64,000 bases of DNA from Colwellia sp. M166 (GTDB taxonomy: Bacteria; Pseudomonadota; Gammaproteobacteria; Enterobacterales; Alteromonadaceae), in contig NZ_CP040755.1 in NCBI RefSeq assembly GCF_024585285.1, forward strand, positions 3,596,001 to 3,660,000. Direction: 5' to 3'. This document shows, piece by piece, positions 1 to 9,756 of the stretch. The notes beneath the pieces are model-generated. The model was not told the DNA's origin. It worked only from the letters and a program-made list of their open reading frames with translations, and did no database searches. A program made the translations under genes and the position numbers. Each line of letters opens with the position of its first letter. The stretch's first letter is position 1.

Positions 1-1
1 A

Positions 2-436
2 ATATCGCCTTCTTTGCATAGGGCGATATTTAACTTACTATTCTATTTAGCATTTGCTTACCTTTTTTTAGCGATATTCATCGGATTTAAACTTTGGCTT
101 TTTGCTATTATTGGGCTTTTCTTCTGTCTGATTATTTTTTTATATCGACAGCTGCCAAACTCACAAGCAAAGCAATACTTGACGTTACTAACATCAAGTA
201 AGTACCAAACAGGAGATGATTTTGTGCTACTTCAAACTGGTGAGTGTCAATTTGTGGCTCAACAAACGGTGCAGTTATCGGCGAGTTCACAAATTAATTT
301 GTGGGGATACTGGCTGGTTTTTACAGCTAATGATAGTGATTTATCTCAACGGTTTATTTTCAAAGATAGTTTGTCGGCTCAAGATCAAGCGCGCTTGGCG
401 CGCACAATCATGCGTGCAAAGTACCTTAAGGGCTAA
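2..436 (+). CDS. ygfX: YgfX-family inner membrane protein (5' end outside window)
   Basis: The reading frame is open to the left window edge, so the true start lies upstream. A TTG at 14 could be read as a start but falls inside the conserved N-terminal region. About 145 visible residues: two hydrophobic segments near the N-terminus ([18 protein letters not shown] and the run after it), then a soluble C-terminal half. Size, topology and position, convergent with nadB, match YgfX/CptA, which is normally encoded directly after sdhE (ygfY). E. coli YgfX is known as the membrane partner of SdhE and has been described as a toxin affecting cell division proteins. The last 11 bases overlap the 3' end of nadB on the other strand. 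Family assignment rests on context and topology more than on motifs. Confidence 0.7.
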   Translation: MSPSLHRAIFNLLFYLAFAYLFLAIFIGFKLWLFAIIGLFFCLIIFLYRQLPNSQAKQYLTLLTSSKYQTGDDFVLLQTGECQFVAQQTVQLSASSQINLWGYWLVFTANDSDLSQRFIFKDSLSAQDQARLARTIMRAKYLKG

Positions 437-2021
437 GAATGGTTATTTTAGCCTCGGTAAGTAGCTCGGGGTAATCAAGAGTGTAATGTAAACCACGACT
501 TTCTTTACGAGCTAAGGCTGAGCGAATAATCAGTTCAGCAACTTGTACTAAGTTTCTTAATTCTAACAGGTTATTACTAACTCTAAAGTTACAGTAATAT
601 TCGTCAATTTCACTTTGTAATAATTCTACGCGATGTAAGGCTCTTTCTAGACGCTTTGTAGTTCTGACAATACCGACGAAATCCCACATAAATAACCGTA
701 GTTCATGCCAATTATGTTGAATAACCACTTCTTCATCAGAATCAGTGACTCTACTTTCATCCCATAGGGGTAGCTTAATACAAGCTTGTTTCGTTGCTAG
801 GCCTTTTTCGATATCAATGGCTGCCGCTCGCGCGTAAACCAAACATTCAAGCAACGAGTTACTTGCCATGCGATTAGCACCATGTAAGCCAGTATATGCA
901 ACTTCGCCTATGGCATATAAGTTATCAATATCGGTTTTACCTTGTTGGTTAATCATCACACCACCACAGGTATAGTGAGCTGCAGGTACAACCGGCATCG
1001 GTTGTTTGGTGATGTCGATACCAAGTGCCAGTGTTCTTTCGTAAATAGTCGGGAAGTGCTGTTTAATAAAGTCACTTGATTTATGGCTGATATCTAAATA
1101 CATACAATCGGCGCCTAAGCGTTTCATTTCGAAATCGATTGCCCGCGCAACAATATCACGAGGAGCTAATTCAGCACGCTCATCAAAGCTCGGCATAAAG
1201 CGACTACCGTCAGGACGCAGTAATACCGCACCTTCGCCTCTTAAGGCTTCTGTCAATAAGAAAGTACCAGCGTCAGGGTGAAATAAGCAGGTAGGATGGA
1301 ATTGATTAAACTCCATATTGGCAACACGACAACCGGCGCGCCATGCCATGGCAATACCATCACCGCTAGCCACATCGGGATTTGAAGTGTATTGATAAAC
1401 TTTACTTGCGCCACCGGTTGCTAAAATTGTTTTTTGTGCAAAGACACTTTCGACGTGTTCGTCATTTCGGTTCCAGACATAAGCACCGATACATGCTCGT
1501 TCAGTAGTTGCTTGGTTTTCCTGATAAACCAGATCAATGGCGTTATAACGCTCAAAAATACGAATACGACGGTGGTTTTTGACCTGTGACACCAGTGTGG
1601 TTTGAATGGCTGCACCGGTAGCATCTGCGGAGTGTAGAATTCTACGATGGCTATGACCACCTTCTCTGGTTAAATGATAGCGAATATCACCATTTTTTGT
1701 CGGCACATCTTGATCAAAATTAACGCCTTTACCAATTAACCACTCTAAGCAACTTTTAGCATTCTCAGCCGTATATTGCACTGCAGCTTCATCACATAAT
1801 CCGGCACCCGCGACTAAGGTGTCGGCTACATGTGAGGCAACGCTATCATTTTCATCAAATACAGCCGCAACGCCACCTTGCGCATAAAATGTTGAGCCAT
1901 CGTTAATTTGGCCTTTACTGATGATAATAACATCGGCATTTTTTGCCAAATGCAGTGCAAGCGATAATCCAGCTGCGCCACTACCAATAATTAAAACGTC
2001 ACAATTGTGTTGTTGATTCAT
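426..2021 (-). CDS. nadB: L-aspartate oxidase
   Basis: NadB oxidises L-aspartate to iminoaspartate with FAD in the cytoplasm, the first step of de novo NAD synthesis. The 531-residue product has an N-terminal Rossmann FAD motif ([18 protein letters not shown]), the succinate dehydrogenase/fumarate reductase-type segments [22 protein letters not shown] and [10 protein letters not shown], and the late signature [23 protein letters not shown] followed by [15 protein letters not shown]. The C-terminal helical domain is complete ([17 protein letters not shown]). Full family length. It is divergent from rpoE, the conserved gammaproteobacterial arrangement, and its end overlaps ygfX by 11 bases. Confidence 0.97.
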   Translation of the reverse strand: MNQQHNCDVLIIGSGAAGLSLALHLAKNADVIIISKGQINDGSTFYAQGGVAAVFDENDSVASHVADTLVAGAGLCDEAAVQYTAENAKSCLEWLIGKGVNFDQDVPTKNGDIRYHLTREGGHSHRRILHSADATGAAIQTTLVSQVKNHRRIRIFERYNAIDLVYQENQATTERACIGAYVWNRNDEHVESVFAQKTILATGGASKVYQYTSNPDVASGDGIAMAWRAGCRVANMEFNQFHPTCLFHPDAGTFLLTEALRGEGAVLLRPDGSRFMPSFDERAELAPRDIVARAIDFEMKRLGADCMYLDISHKSSDFIKQHFPTIYERTLALGIDITKQPMPVVPAAHYTCGGVMINQQGKTDIDNLYAIGEVAYTGLHGANRMASNSLLECLVYARAAAIDIEKGLATKQACIKLPLWDESRVTDSDEEVVIQHNWHELRLFMWDFVGIVRTTKRLERALHRVELLQSEIDEYYCNFRVSNNLLELRNLVQVAELIIRSALARKESRGLHYTLDYPELLTEAKITILSP

Positions 2022-2135
2022 ATATTCTTGAAATTGAGGTACAATAGTTGATAACTCAATACTAACTTTTATTGCAGTTACAGAACAGCAGAAAACTATT
2101 TTTATAAATAAAATTTAATTTTTTTCAATATTTAT

Positions 2136-2163
2136 CGAACTTTTTAACACAAGGCTAGTCCTA
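2136..2163 (+). promoter_or_regulatory. candidate sigma-E-type promoter of rpoE
   Basis: CGAACTT at 2136-2142 and TCCTA at 2159-2163 are 16 bases apart and about 80 bases upstream of the rpoE start. Sigma-E promoters follow GGAACTT, about 16 bases, then TCnnA, and rpoE is autoregulated in E. coli. The first G is replaced by C, so this is a match to a known pattern, not proof. Confidence 0.5.
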
Positions 2164-2241
2164 CTTGTTGCGTTTGCCATGAGCCAGATGTAAACCAGAT
2201 GTAGATAAGTTAAATAATGGTGAGTAGGAGATACGGCTCAA

Positions 2242-2820
2242 ATGAGCGAACAGAACGTTGACCAAAAGTTGGTTGAGCGGGTACAACGTGGTGATAAAAA
2301 CGCATTTAACCTGCTGGTAATTAAATACCAACATAAAGTAGCAAATTTGGTTTCACGCTATGTTAAAAACCATAGTGATGTACCCGATATAGTACAAGAA
2401 GCATTTATTAAAGCTTATCGAGCTTTACCAAACTTTCGAGGTGATAGTGCTTTTTATACCTGGTTATACCGCATAGCTGTTAATTGTGCGAAAAACCATT
2501 TAGTTGCTGGAGGGCGTAAGCCACCGGGTTCAGATATTGAAGTCGAAGATGCAGAAATGTATGACTCTGGTGATGCGTTGCGAGAAAATGCTTCACCAGA
2601 AAAATTATTGCTGACTAATGAAATTAAAGAGCTCGTATTTAAGACTATAGAGCAATTGCCAGAAGACTTACGTACGGCAATTAATCTACGAGAGTTAGAA
2701 GGCTTAAGTTACGAAGAAATTGCAACGGTTATGGACTGCCCTGTTGGGACCGTACGTTCGAGAATATTTAGGGCACGTGATGCCGTAGATAAAAAAATCA
2801 AACCATTGTTGCAGCAATAA
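2242..2820 (+). CDS. rpoE: RNA polymerase sigma-E factor (extracytoplasmic stress)
   Basis: ECF sigma factor directing transcription of envelope-stress genes; held inactive at the membrane by RseA. The 192-residue protein has region 2 (FNLLVIKYQHKVANLVSRYV, then PDIVQEAFIKAYRALPNFRGDSAFYTWLYRIAVNCAKNHLV) and region 4 (LPEDLRTAINLRELEGLSYEEIATVMDCPVGTVRSRIFRARDAV), the usual ECF arrangement at the usual length. An AGGAG lies upstream of the ATG. It is followed by rseA, rseB and rseC in the standard order, so the whole regulatory module is present and probably autoregulated from the promoter upstream. Confidence 0.97.
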   Translation: MSEQNVDQKLVERVQRGDKNAFNLLVIKYQHKVANLVSRYVKNHSDVPDIVQEAFIKAYRALPNFRGDSAFYTWLYRIAVNCAKNHLVAGGRKPPGSDIEVEDAEMYDSGDALRENASPEKLLLTNEIKELVFKTIEQLPEDLRTAINLRELEGLSYEEIATVMDCPVGTVRSRIFRARDAVDKKIKPLLQQ

Positions 2821-2897
2821 TATGAATAGCACTGCTTAATAAATAGTTTTTATTGGTCAGTCGTAATTAATGAAATGTTAGTTTTTAAGGTGTCATT

Positions 2898-3491
2898 ATG
2901 AGTGAAAATAAGTTTGAGACAGTGTCGTCGGTTGTTGATAATTATCAGGCCAATGATGAATTATTTGAAGAATTGCTCAATGACTCTGACTTGTCGGCGA
3001 CGTGGGGACGTTACCATTTAATGGGTGATGTAATGCGTGGTGAAAATTCTGATGTAATTAATTTAGATCTCTCATCGAAAATTGCTACTGCTATTGCAGA
3101 TGAACCTACTATTTTAGCACCTCGTGTCACTAATAATTTTGCCCGTAAGCTAAAAGCGAAAGTGGTGCAGTTTGCAAAACCGTTTGGCCAAATGGCGATT
3201 GCGGCCTCTGCCGCAGGTTTGATGGTGATGGGCGTACAACAGAGTACGGTTGATAGCAATGATGTATTACCCATCAACCAAGTCGTTAAACCAATGCCTT
3301 TTGGTGGTATTGCAGAACCTGTAAGTTTAAACTTTGAACCGACTAGTCGTACTAGTGAAAAACAAGCATTTGTCGAGCAACAACGACGTTTTCAAGCACT
3401 ATTATCTGATCATCAACAGCAAATAAAACTAAGCTCAGTTGATGTTAATAACACAGTTCAACAAGATAAGGCTGAAGATCCAGCTAAATGA
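2898..3491 (+). CDS. rseA: anti-sigma-E factor RseA
   Basis: Single-pass inner membrane anti-sigma factor; its cytoplasmic N-terminus binds sigma-E, and DegS/RseP proteolysis releases it under envelope stress. The N-terminal segment FEELLNDSDLSATWGRYHLMGDVMRGE matches the RseA sigma-binding domain. A hydrophobic stretch near residues 98-112 (MAIAASAAGLMVMGV) is the membrane anchor, followed by a periplasmic tail rich in Q. AAGG lies just upstream of the ATG. The stop overlaps the rseB start (ATGA), suggesting translational coupling. 197 residues, close to the usual length. Confidence 0.93.
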   Translation: MSENKFETVSSVVDNYQANDELFEELLNDSDLSATWGRYHLMGDVMRGENSDVINLDLSSKIATAIADEPTILAPRVTNNFARKLKAKVVQFAKPFGQMAIAASAAGLMVMGVQQSTVDSNDVLPINQVVKPMPFGGIAEPVSLNFEPTSRTSEKQAFVEQQRRFQALLSDHQQQIKLSSVDVNNTVQQDKAEDPAK

Positions 3492-4450
3492 AATTAATAT
3501 CTAGTCTGTTGCTAATGGTTACCATTAGCACATCAGTAGCAGCTGCTGAAAATGAACCCGCTGAACCTTGGCTTGAACGTCTAGCCAATTCATTACAAAC
3601 GCTTAATTTTAGCACGTCTTTTGTGGTTGTTAAAAACAATCAAGCTGAGCCTTACCATTGGTTTCATGGTGTTGATGAAAATGGTGATGAGTTAGAAATT
3701 TTATCTTTACTCAATGGCCCTCGCAGGGACGTATTACGTAAGAAAAATACCGTTAGTTATATCGAACCAGAGTTACCTCCTTATTCTGTTACCTCACAAC
3801 AAATAACCGGTCCTATTCCGGCTATTTTACGTGGTGATGTTGGTGAGCTCGCTCAAACATATGACTTTATTTCCGTCGGCCGTAGCCGGGTATTAGGTCG
3901 GCCAGCACAACTGATTCGTATTGTCTCTAAAGACCCATACCGTTATGGACACTGGTTGTGGTTAGATCAAAAGACCGGCATGCTATTAAAGCTTGCCTTA
4001 GTTAATCGTACTGGACAATTACTTGAACAAATACAATTTACTCATCTGGATATAACAGCAGGATTGGGCGAAAGTTTAGTGCAATTACAGCAAACAATAT
4101 TGCCAAAAACCATTGAAATTCCAGAGGGTTATCAAGAGCAAGAATTACAATGGCAAGTGAAATGGTTGCCAGAAGGTTTTCATCGCATTAATGCTAATCG
4201 CCATCGTATGTCAGCGACAAAGAAAGCCGTTGAATTTATGCTTTTTACTGATGGTTTAATAGATGTTTCAGTTTACGTAAACCCAAGTGAAGGCAGTCAA
4301 CGAGCGACTGACTATGTGATGGATGGTGCGACAGTTGTTTTGAATCAAGTTATTAATGGCTTTGAAGTCAGTGTTGTTGGTAAAATTCCAGCGAAAACGG
4401 CCAAAGCTATTGCCGACTCAGTTGTGCTTACACCACAGGTTGCACCATGA
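3488..4450 (+). CDS. rseB: sigma-E regulatory protein RseB
   Basis: Periplasmic protein that binds the RseA periplasmic domain, protects it from DegS and senses mislocalised lipoproteins or LPS. The 320-residue product starts with a cleavable signal peptide (MKLISSLLLMVTISTSVAAA). It has the RseB large domain (LNFSTSFVVVKNNQAEPYHWFHGVDENGDELEILSLLNGPRRDVLR) and the small C-terminal domain (WLPEGFHRINANRHRM ... FTDGLIDVSVYV). It overlaps rseA and rseC by four bases on either side, so the three rse genes are probably translated as a coupled set. Confidence 0.95.
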   Translation: MKLISSLLLMVTISTSVAAAENEPAEPWLERLANSLQTLNFSTSFVVVKNNQAEPYHWFHGVDENGDELEILSLLNGPRRDVLRKKNTVSYIEPELPPYSVTSQQITGPIPAILRGDVGELAQTYDFISVGRSRVLGRPAQLIRIVSKDPYRYGHWLWLDQKTGMLLKLALVNRTGQLLEQIQFTHLDITAGLGESLVQLQQTILPKTIEIPEGYQEQELQWQVKWLPEGFHRINANRHRMSATKKAVEFMLFTDGLIDVSVYVNPSEGSQRATDYVMDGATVVLNQVINGFEVSVVGKIPAKTAKAIADSVVLTPQVAP

Positions 4451-4920
4451 TCGAAGAACAAGCTACTGTTGTGGCGATTAATGATAATAAGGTTACGGTT
4501 ACTAGCGATATTAAATCTGCTTGTAGTGGTTGTCAGCAAGTTGATAATTGTGGCAGTGGTCAAGTGGCAAAAGCATTTCCACAAAAAAAACTCTCGATGA
4601 ATTTAATTTCAACACTGCCGTTGCAATTAGGTGACAAAGTTATTATTGGCTTAAATGAGTCAGCTTTATTATCATCGGCACTGCAAGTATATTTATGGCC
4701 ATTATTTGGGCTAATTATCGCTGCATGGTGCGGTCAGTATTTGATCAATATAAATTATTTAGCCCATGAAGCTTTTGCTATTTTATTCGCTATAGTGGGT
4801 GGTGTTGTTGGTTTTCTGCTGGCTAAAAAACAACAAAATAAATCAGAAAACTGTACAAAGTTAGCACCTAAAATTCTGCGTGTTGATGAACAAAAAATTA
4901 GCGTTGTTAATATTAACTAA
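4447..4920 (+). CDS. rseC: sigma-E system protein RseC (SoxR-reducing type)
   Basis: Small inner membrane protein of the rpoE operon. In E. coli it has a modest effect on sigma-E and takes part in reducing SoxR with the Rsx complex. The 157-residue product has an N-terminal cysteine cluster (ACSGCQQVDNCGSG) and two predicted membrane segments (ALQVYLWPLFGLIIAAWCGQY and EAFAILFAIVGGVVGFLLA), the family layout. It starts inside the rseB stop (ATGA). The rsx genes are not in this window. Confidence 0.92.
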   Translation: MIEEQATVVAINDNKVTVTSDIKSACSGCQQVDNCGSGQVAKAFPQKKLSMNLISTLPLQLGDKVIIGLNESALLSSALQVYLWPLFGLIIAAWCGQYLININYLAHEAFAILFAIVGGVVGFLLAKKQQNKSENCTKLAPKILRVDEQKISVVNIN

Positions 4921-5192
4921 TGTTAGCAAGCTTGATTTCGACTCTTAGCTTGCTCTTCTCGTTTATACCTTTCTTAAAAAAGCCACAATTAACATATATT
5001 ACTATTATTTAAACTAAGGCTGATAGCTACTTTCAATGATATTGTTGCTAGTCTTAACTAAAGCAGAGTAGCGTCAGTTAGCTTTTAACAATAATTTTAT
5101 TTTTACTCGTTAGTATAAAAAATGAAATTTACTTCAATGTAGCTTGGTCTTAACTATCATCATATTTATTACGGCAAAAGTAACAGTTTTTT

Positions 5193-7562
5193 ATGGATAG
5201 ATTGAAAATCAATTCTCTTTCTTATGGCAAATACCGTTCAATCACTATTGGCATTTATCTTATTTTTTACGGACAAGTTGTCAGTGCAGAAGAAACGGAT
5301 GTTGAGGTGATTGAGGTTTCAGGTCAACGTATTATCAATCATGGTTTTTCTCCAAAAAATACTGCGATCAATGGGCCATTTGGCGATGATTTAGGCTTAG
5401 CCGATATCGCGCGTTCAATGACGCCGATCACTAGCGAAATGATGGAGCAGTTAAACATAACTGACTTACAAGACATTTTAGCGGTTACGCCAAGTAGTTA
5501 TGCAGCCAGCGGCTTTGGCGCGCCAAGCTTACCTACTTTGCGTGGTCAATTAGGTGAACTTTTTCAAGACGGTATGCGCCGTCAAGCTGGTAATAACGGT
5601 TTTGGTGTACCGCTATCATTTAACTCAGTAGCTCAACTTGACGTGATCAAAGGTGCGCCACCGGTATTGTTTGGTAGTAGCCAACGCAATGGTGGCTTTG
5701 TAAATCTACAATCTAAACGCGCATCAACTGACAAAAGCTTAGCGAAAGTAAAACTTACCGCTGGTCGTTGGGACCAATACAGTGCACAACTTGATATTGC
5801 TGCCCCGATTGTTGAAGGTGAAAGTGGCTTTAGAATTAGCGCTGAACATGTTGATAATGGCAGTTTTTATGATTATTCAAGTTTTAAAAGTGACAGCTTT
5901 TATGCCGCATTTCGCTTATTACCCGACAGCCAAAGTACATGGGATATCAACTTTGAAGTATACCAAGTTGAATTTACTGACAATGCGGGGATTAATAGAC
6001 CAACACAAGCATTAATTGACCACGGACTTTATATTACAGGCCAAGGTGTACAACCTAATGGTAGTACTGTACCTGGCGTTGGTGCTGTAATATCACCGAC
6101 AGGGCAAGTAAAAATTGCTCGTAGTACGGTATTAACCGATCCTGATAATGAAAACGAAGCGAAGACCTTCTTACTTCACAGTATATATACCCGTGAATTA
6201 ACAGACCAAATACGTTTAAAAAACACCAGCTATTATCAACATTTAACGCGTGATGAAATTGCGCAAAATAGCTTTGTAGAAATTATAGATGGTGCTGATA
6301 CCGCGCAAAACCGTCTTGAACTCATTAATGACTGGAATAACCAACAGCAAACCACGTTAGCTTTTGACGTGCGTTACAATAAAGTACGCGGTTATAGCCA
6401 ATTCACCACTGAAGCTGATGATCCTATTGATTTAATCGGTTCACTTGAAAACCGTCGTATCCCATTGACCGCTGAACAGCAATCTAGACTAGTAGAACTT
6501 CGTCCTGGCTTATTTGTCTCACCGGGTGGTCAGTATGATATTAATAATGACAACGCCGGCGATTTTTCGTTATCAGATACCACTGACTCAACTAGCTGGC
6601 AAACCGGTTTTGCCATTCAGCAAGATAGCCAGTGGAGCGAGCGCTTACGGACAAACTTTGGTTACCGTATTGATTTTTATGATGTTGAAGCCCGCGATCC
6701 TATTGCTCCTAACGGACAAATAGCGGCACGAGATAGCATCAATGAAACCTTGCATTCTGGCCAAGCGAGCATTAATTACAAGCTAAATGCTGACTTAACC
6801 GTTTATGCAGCAACAAGTTACAACGAAGCAACTTCAAATAGTATGGCCGGTGGCACGTCACTTGGCGCTGATAACTTAATTAGTGAGCAAAACTTTGCCA
6901 CTGAAAACACACTAAATGAGGTTGGCATTAAATACATTCCAAATGACAGCGCTTGGTACATTGATGGTTCAGTGTTCAATCAACGCCGTAGTTTACGTAA
7001 TCGCGATGGCAGCAATACCGGTATAAAAACCAAAGGTGTTGAACTGCAAGTGTTTTATGACGCTGCACCTTATTGGTTTAACATAGGATATAGCTACCTT
7101 GATGCTCGCTACGATAACTCTTCGAGCAGTCAAAACTCCGGCCAAATTGCTGATGCGTTTGATAACTCTCGCCCTGATATTATTCAAGGTTCTAGCGTAG
7201 GTGCACCAAACTTTACCGCCTTTGCTCCGTCTGATCGACGAGTACAAGGCATTCCTGAGCAAACATTAAGTGTTAACGGCGGTATTTACCTTACGGAATC
7301 ATGGCAAGCTGGTTTTGCCGCTTTATATACTTCAAGTTATCCACTGGATTTTTTAGCCACGGTCAATATACGTGATCAATACACACTAGGTATTAATACG
7401 AGTTACCGTATTAATGAACAAACTAAATTACGTTTCGATATTGCTAATGTCACTAACCAGAAAAATTGGCGCCCGGTATTTGAAGGCGGATATTTCGGCT
7501 CTACCTTAGTTTTTCCTGAACTACCTGTTCATGCCAAACTTACTTTAACACACAGTTTCTAA
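5193..7562 (+). CDS. TonB-dependent outer membrane receptor
   Basis: Outer membrane beta-barrel that imports a ligand using TonB energy. The 789-residue product begins with a signal peptide ending near VSA-EE, then a TonB-box-like DVEVIEVSG. The plug domain runs from about residue 50 to 180 (ITDLQDILAVTPS, LPTLRGQLGELFQDGMRR, AQLDVIKGAPPVLFGSSQRNGGFVNLQSKRAS). The barrel ends in a terminal phenylalanine (KLTLTHSF). The plug resembles siderophore receptors of the FhuE/FpvA group, but the ligand cannot be read from sequence. No convincing Fur box was seen in the 270-base gap upstream. The next gene starts 11 bases downstream, so receptor and flavoprotein are probably one transcript. Confidence 0.88.
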   Translation: MDRLKINSLSYGKYRSITIGIYLIFYGQVVSAEETDVEVIEVSGQRIINHGFSPKNTAINGPFGDDLGLADIARSMTPITSEMMEQLNITDLQDILAVTPSSYAASGFGAPSLPTLRGQLGELFQDGMRRQAGNNGFGVPLSFNSVAQLDVIKGAPPVLFGSSQRNGGFVNLQSKRASTDKSLAKVKLTAGRWDQYSAQLDIAAPIVEGESGFRISAEHVDNGSFYDYSSFKSDSFYAAFRLLPDSQSTWDINFEVYQVEFTDNAGINRPTQALIDHGLYITGQGVQPNGSTVPGVGAVISPTGQVKIARSTVLTDPDNENEAKTFLLHSIYTRELTDQIRLKNTSYYQHLTRDEIAQNSFVEIIDGADTAQNRLELINDWNNQQQTTLAFDVRYNKVRGYSQFTTEADDPIDLIGSLENRRIPLTAEQQSRLVELRPGLFVSPGGQYDINNDNAGDFSLSDTTDSTSWQTGFAIQQDSQWSERLRTNFGYRIDFYDVEARDPIAPNGQIAARDSINETLHSGQASINYKLNADLTVYAATSYNEATSNSMAGGTSLGADNLISEQNFATENTLNEVGIKYIPNDSAWYIDGSVFNQRRSLRNRDGSNTGIKTKGVELQVFYDAAPYWFNIGYSYLDARYDNSSSSQNSGQIADAFDNSRPDIIQGSSVGAPNFTAFAPSDRRVQGIPEQTLSVNGGIYLTESWQAGFAALYTSSYPLDFLATVNIRDQYTLGINTSYRINEQTKLRFDIANVTNQKNWRPVFEGGYFGSTLVFPELPVHAKLTLTHSF

Positions 7563-7573
7563 GGACAATTTTC

Positions 7574-9751
7574 ATGTTTAAGAAAATACTATTATTAGTT
7601 ATTGCCATCATGCTTGTGGCTTTGTTTTTTCATTATGATCTTAATCAATTACTGACATTAGAGGGATTGAAAGGCTCAATGGATCAGTTCGGCCAGTGGC
7701 GCGAACAATCACCATTATTAGTTGTTGGTGGCTTTTTTGCCCTTTATGTTTTAGTCGCGGCACTGTCATTACCTGGTGCCGCTATTTTAACCTTAGCTGC
7801 AGGCGCTTTATTTGGCTTAGTGGAAGGCTTTGTCGTGGTATCGTTCGCTTCAAGCCTTGGCGCGCTATTAGCCTTTTTAGTCTCGCGTTACTTATTACGC
7901 GATAGCATTAAAAGCAAATTCCCTGAGCGCTTAAAAGCCATTGATGAAGGCGTGCAAAAAGAAGGCGCTTTCTACCTATTTACTTTACGTTTAGTGCCTG
8001 TTTTTCCGTTCTTTTTAGTTAACTTACTGATGGGCGTTACTGGCATAAAAGCTTGGACGTTTTACTGGGTTAGTCAAATAGGTATGCTCGCTGGTACGGT
8101 GGTATATGTGAACGCGGGTACACAGTTAGCAGAAATAAACAGCTTATCTGGCATATTGTCAGCTAAACTCATTTTCTCTTTTGTGTTACTTGGGCTATTA
8201 CCCCTTATTGGTAAAGCGATTGTTAACAAAATTAAACAACGTAAAGTTTATAAAAAATGGCAAAAACCAAAAAGCTTTGACCGTAACCTATTGGTGATTG
8301 GTGCGGGTGCTGGTGGTTTGGTAACAAGCTATATCGCTGCGGCCGTTAAAGCAAAAGTAACGCTAATTGAAGCCGGCGAAATGGGCGGAGACTGTTTAAA
8401 TTATGGTTGTGTACCGAGTAAGGCAATCATTAAAAGTGCAAAAATAGTCGACCAAATTACCCATGGCGAACACTATGGTTTAGAGAACGCTACGCCACAG
8501 TTTTCTTTTAAGAAAGTGATGGCACGTGTACATCAAGTGATTGCCGATATTGCACCACACGACAGTGTTGAACGTTACACAGACTTAGGTGTAGAAGTGA
8601 TCAAAGGCTACGGAAAATTAATTAATCCGTGGACGGTAGAAATTAAGCTTAACGATGGCACCATGCAAACATTAACCGCTCGCAGTATTGTTATTGCCAC
8701 CGGTGCTCGTCCATTTGTGCCACCATTACCAGGTATTGAAACTAGTGGTTATGTGACTAGTGACACTTTATGGACAGAATTTGCCAAACTTGATACTGCA
8801 CCGAAAAAACTAGTGGTCTTAGGCGGCGGTCCTATTGGTAGTGAACTTGCGCAAAGTTTCGCTCGTTTGGGCTCACAAGTAATACAAATTGAAATGGCTG
8901 AGCGCATCATGATCAGAGAAGACCTTGAAGTCTCTGAATTTGCTAGCCAATCATTACAAAAAAGTGGCGTGAATATTTTAACTTCGCACCAAGCTTTGCG
9001 TTGTGAACAACGTGACGGTAAAAAATTCATCATGGTGAAAAACCTTAAGCACGAACAAGGTTCAGATCAAGAAGAAGAAATGGCCATTGAATACGACCAG
9101 TTACTATGTGCTGTTGGCCGCTCTGCGCGCTTGAAAGGCTACGGTCTTGAAGAGCTAGGAATAGAAACTAACCGTACTATTCAAACCAATGAATATTTAG
9201 AAACCTTATACCCGAACATCTTTGCCGCAGGTGACATTGTTGGTCCTTACCAATTTACCCATGTTGCCGCTCATCAAGGTTGGTACGCTGCAGTTAATGC
9301 TTTATTTGGCACCTTTAAGAAGTTTAAGGTCGATTACCGTGTTATTCCATGGGCAACCTTTATTGACCCAGAAGTTGCACGTGTAGGCATTAACGAACAA
9401 GAAGCCATTGAACAAGGTATCGATTATGAAATTACCCGTTTTGACTTTGAAGAGTTGGACCGAGCAATTACCGATAGTGCGGCCAATGGTTTTATTAAAG
9501 TGATCACACCTAAAGGTAAAGATAAAATACTTGGCGTTACTATTGTCTCTGAACATGCCGGTGATTTAATTGCTGAATTCGTATTAGCCATGAAGCATGG
9601 TTTAGGCTTAAATAAAATTTTAGGCACGATTCACAGCTACCCAACGTGGGCTGAAGGCAATAAATACGCCGCAGGTGAATGGAAGCGTAATCATGCACCA
9701 GAAACCGTTTTAAGCTGGTTAGAGAAGTTCCACACGTGGAGAAGAGGTTAA
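7574..9751 (+). CDS. TVP38/TMEM64 membrane domain fused to a pyridine nucleotide-disulfide oxidoreductase
   Basis: A 725-residue fusion. Residues 1-220 form a TVP38/TMEM64 (DedA-like, YdjX/YdjZ type) membrane domain with several hydrophobic segments and the family motif region LTLAAGALFGLVEGFVVVSFASSLGALLAF (split: LTLAAGALFGL, then VEGFVVVSFASSLGA). From about 237 a mercuric reductase-like flavoprotein begins: FAD motif GAGAGG at 243-248, redox pair C274/C279 in GGDCLNYGCVPSK, NAD motif VVLGGGPIGSELA, a GDIVGPYQFTHVAAHQG FAD site, and the C-terminal H-x-x-P...E of the partner subunit (HSYPTWAEGNKYA). All catalytic elements look intact. No mercury-binding N-terminal domain or vicinal C-terminal cysteines were seen, so mercury reduction is unlikely. 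AAGGA precedes the ATG. Substrate unknown. Confidence 0.9.
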   Translation: MFKKILLLVIAIMLVALFFHYDLNQLLTLEGLKGSMDQFGQWREQSPLLVVGGFFALYVLVAALSLPGAAILTLAAGALFGLVEGFVVVSFASSLGALLAFLVSRYLLRDSIKSKFPERLKAIDEGVQKEGAFYLFTLRLVPVFPFFLVNLLMGVTGIKAWTFYWVSQIGMLAGTVVYVNAGTQLAEINSLSGILSAKLIFSFVLLGLLPLIGKAIVNKIKQRKVYKKWQKPKSFDRNLLVIGAGAGGLVTSYIAAAVKAKVTLIEAGEMGGDCLNYGCVPSKAIIKSAKIVDQITHGEHYGLENATPQFSFKKVMARVHQVIADIAPHDSVERYTDLGVEVIKGYGKLINPWTVEIKLNDGTMQTLTARSIVIATGARPFVPPLPGIETSGYVTSDTLWTEFAKLDTAPKKLVVLGGGPIGSELAQSFARLGSQVIQIEMAERIMIREDLEVSEFASQSLQKSGVNILTSHQALRCEQRDGKKFIMVKNLKHEQGSDQEEEMAIEYDQLLCAVGRSARLKGYGLEELGIETNRTIQTNEYLETLYPNIFAAGDIVGPYQFTHVAAHQGWYAAVNALFGTFKKFKVDYRVIPWATFIDPEVARVGINEQEAIEQGIDYEITRFDFEELDRAITDSAANGFIKVITPKGKDKILGVTIVSEHAGDLIAEFVLAMKHGLGLNKILGTIHSYPTWAEGNKYAAGEWKRNHAPETVLSWLEKFHTWRRG

Positions 9752-9756
9752 TAGCC

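Noticed and set aside
4921..5192. Fur box before the TonB receptor
   Set aside because: No stretch resembles the 19-bp Fur consensus closely enough.
7574..9751. Mercuric reductase
   Set aside because: No mercury-binding N-terminal domain, no C-terminal vicinal cysteines and no mer genes nearby.
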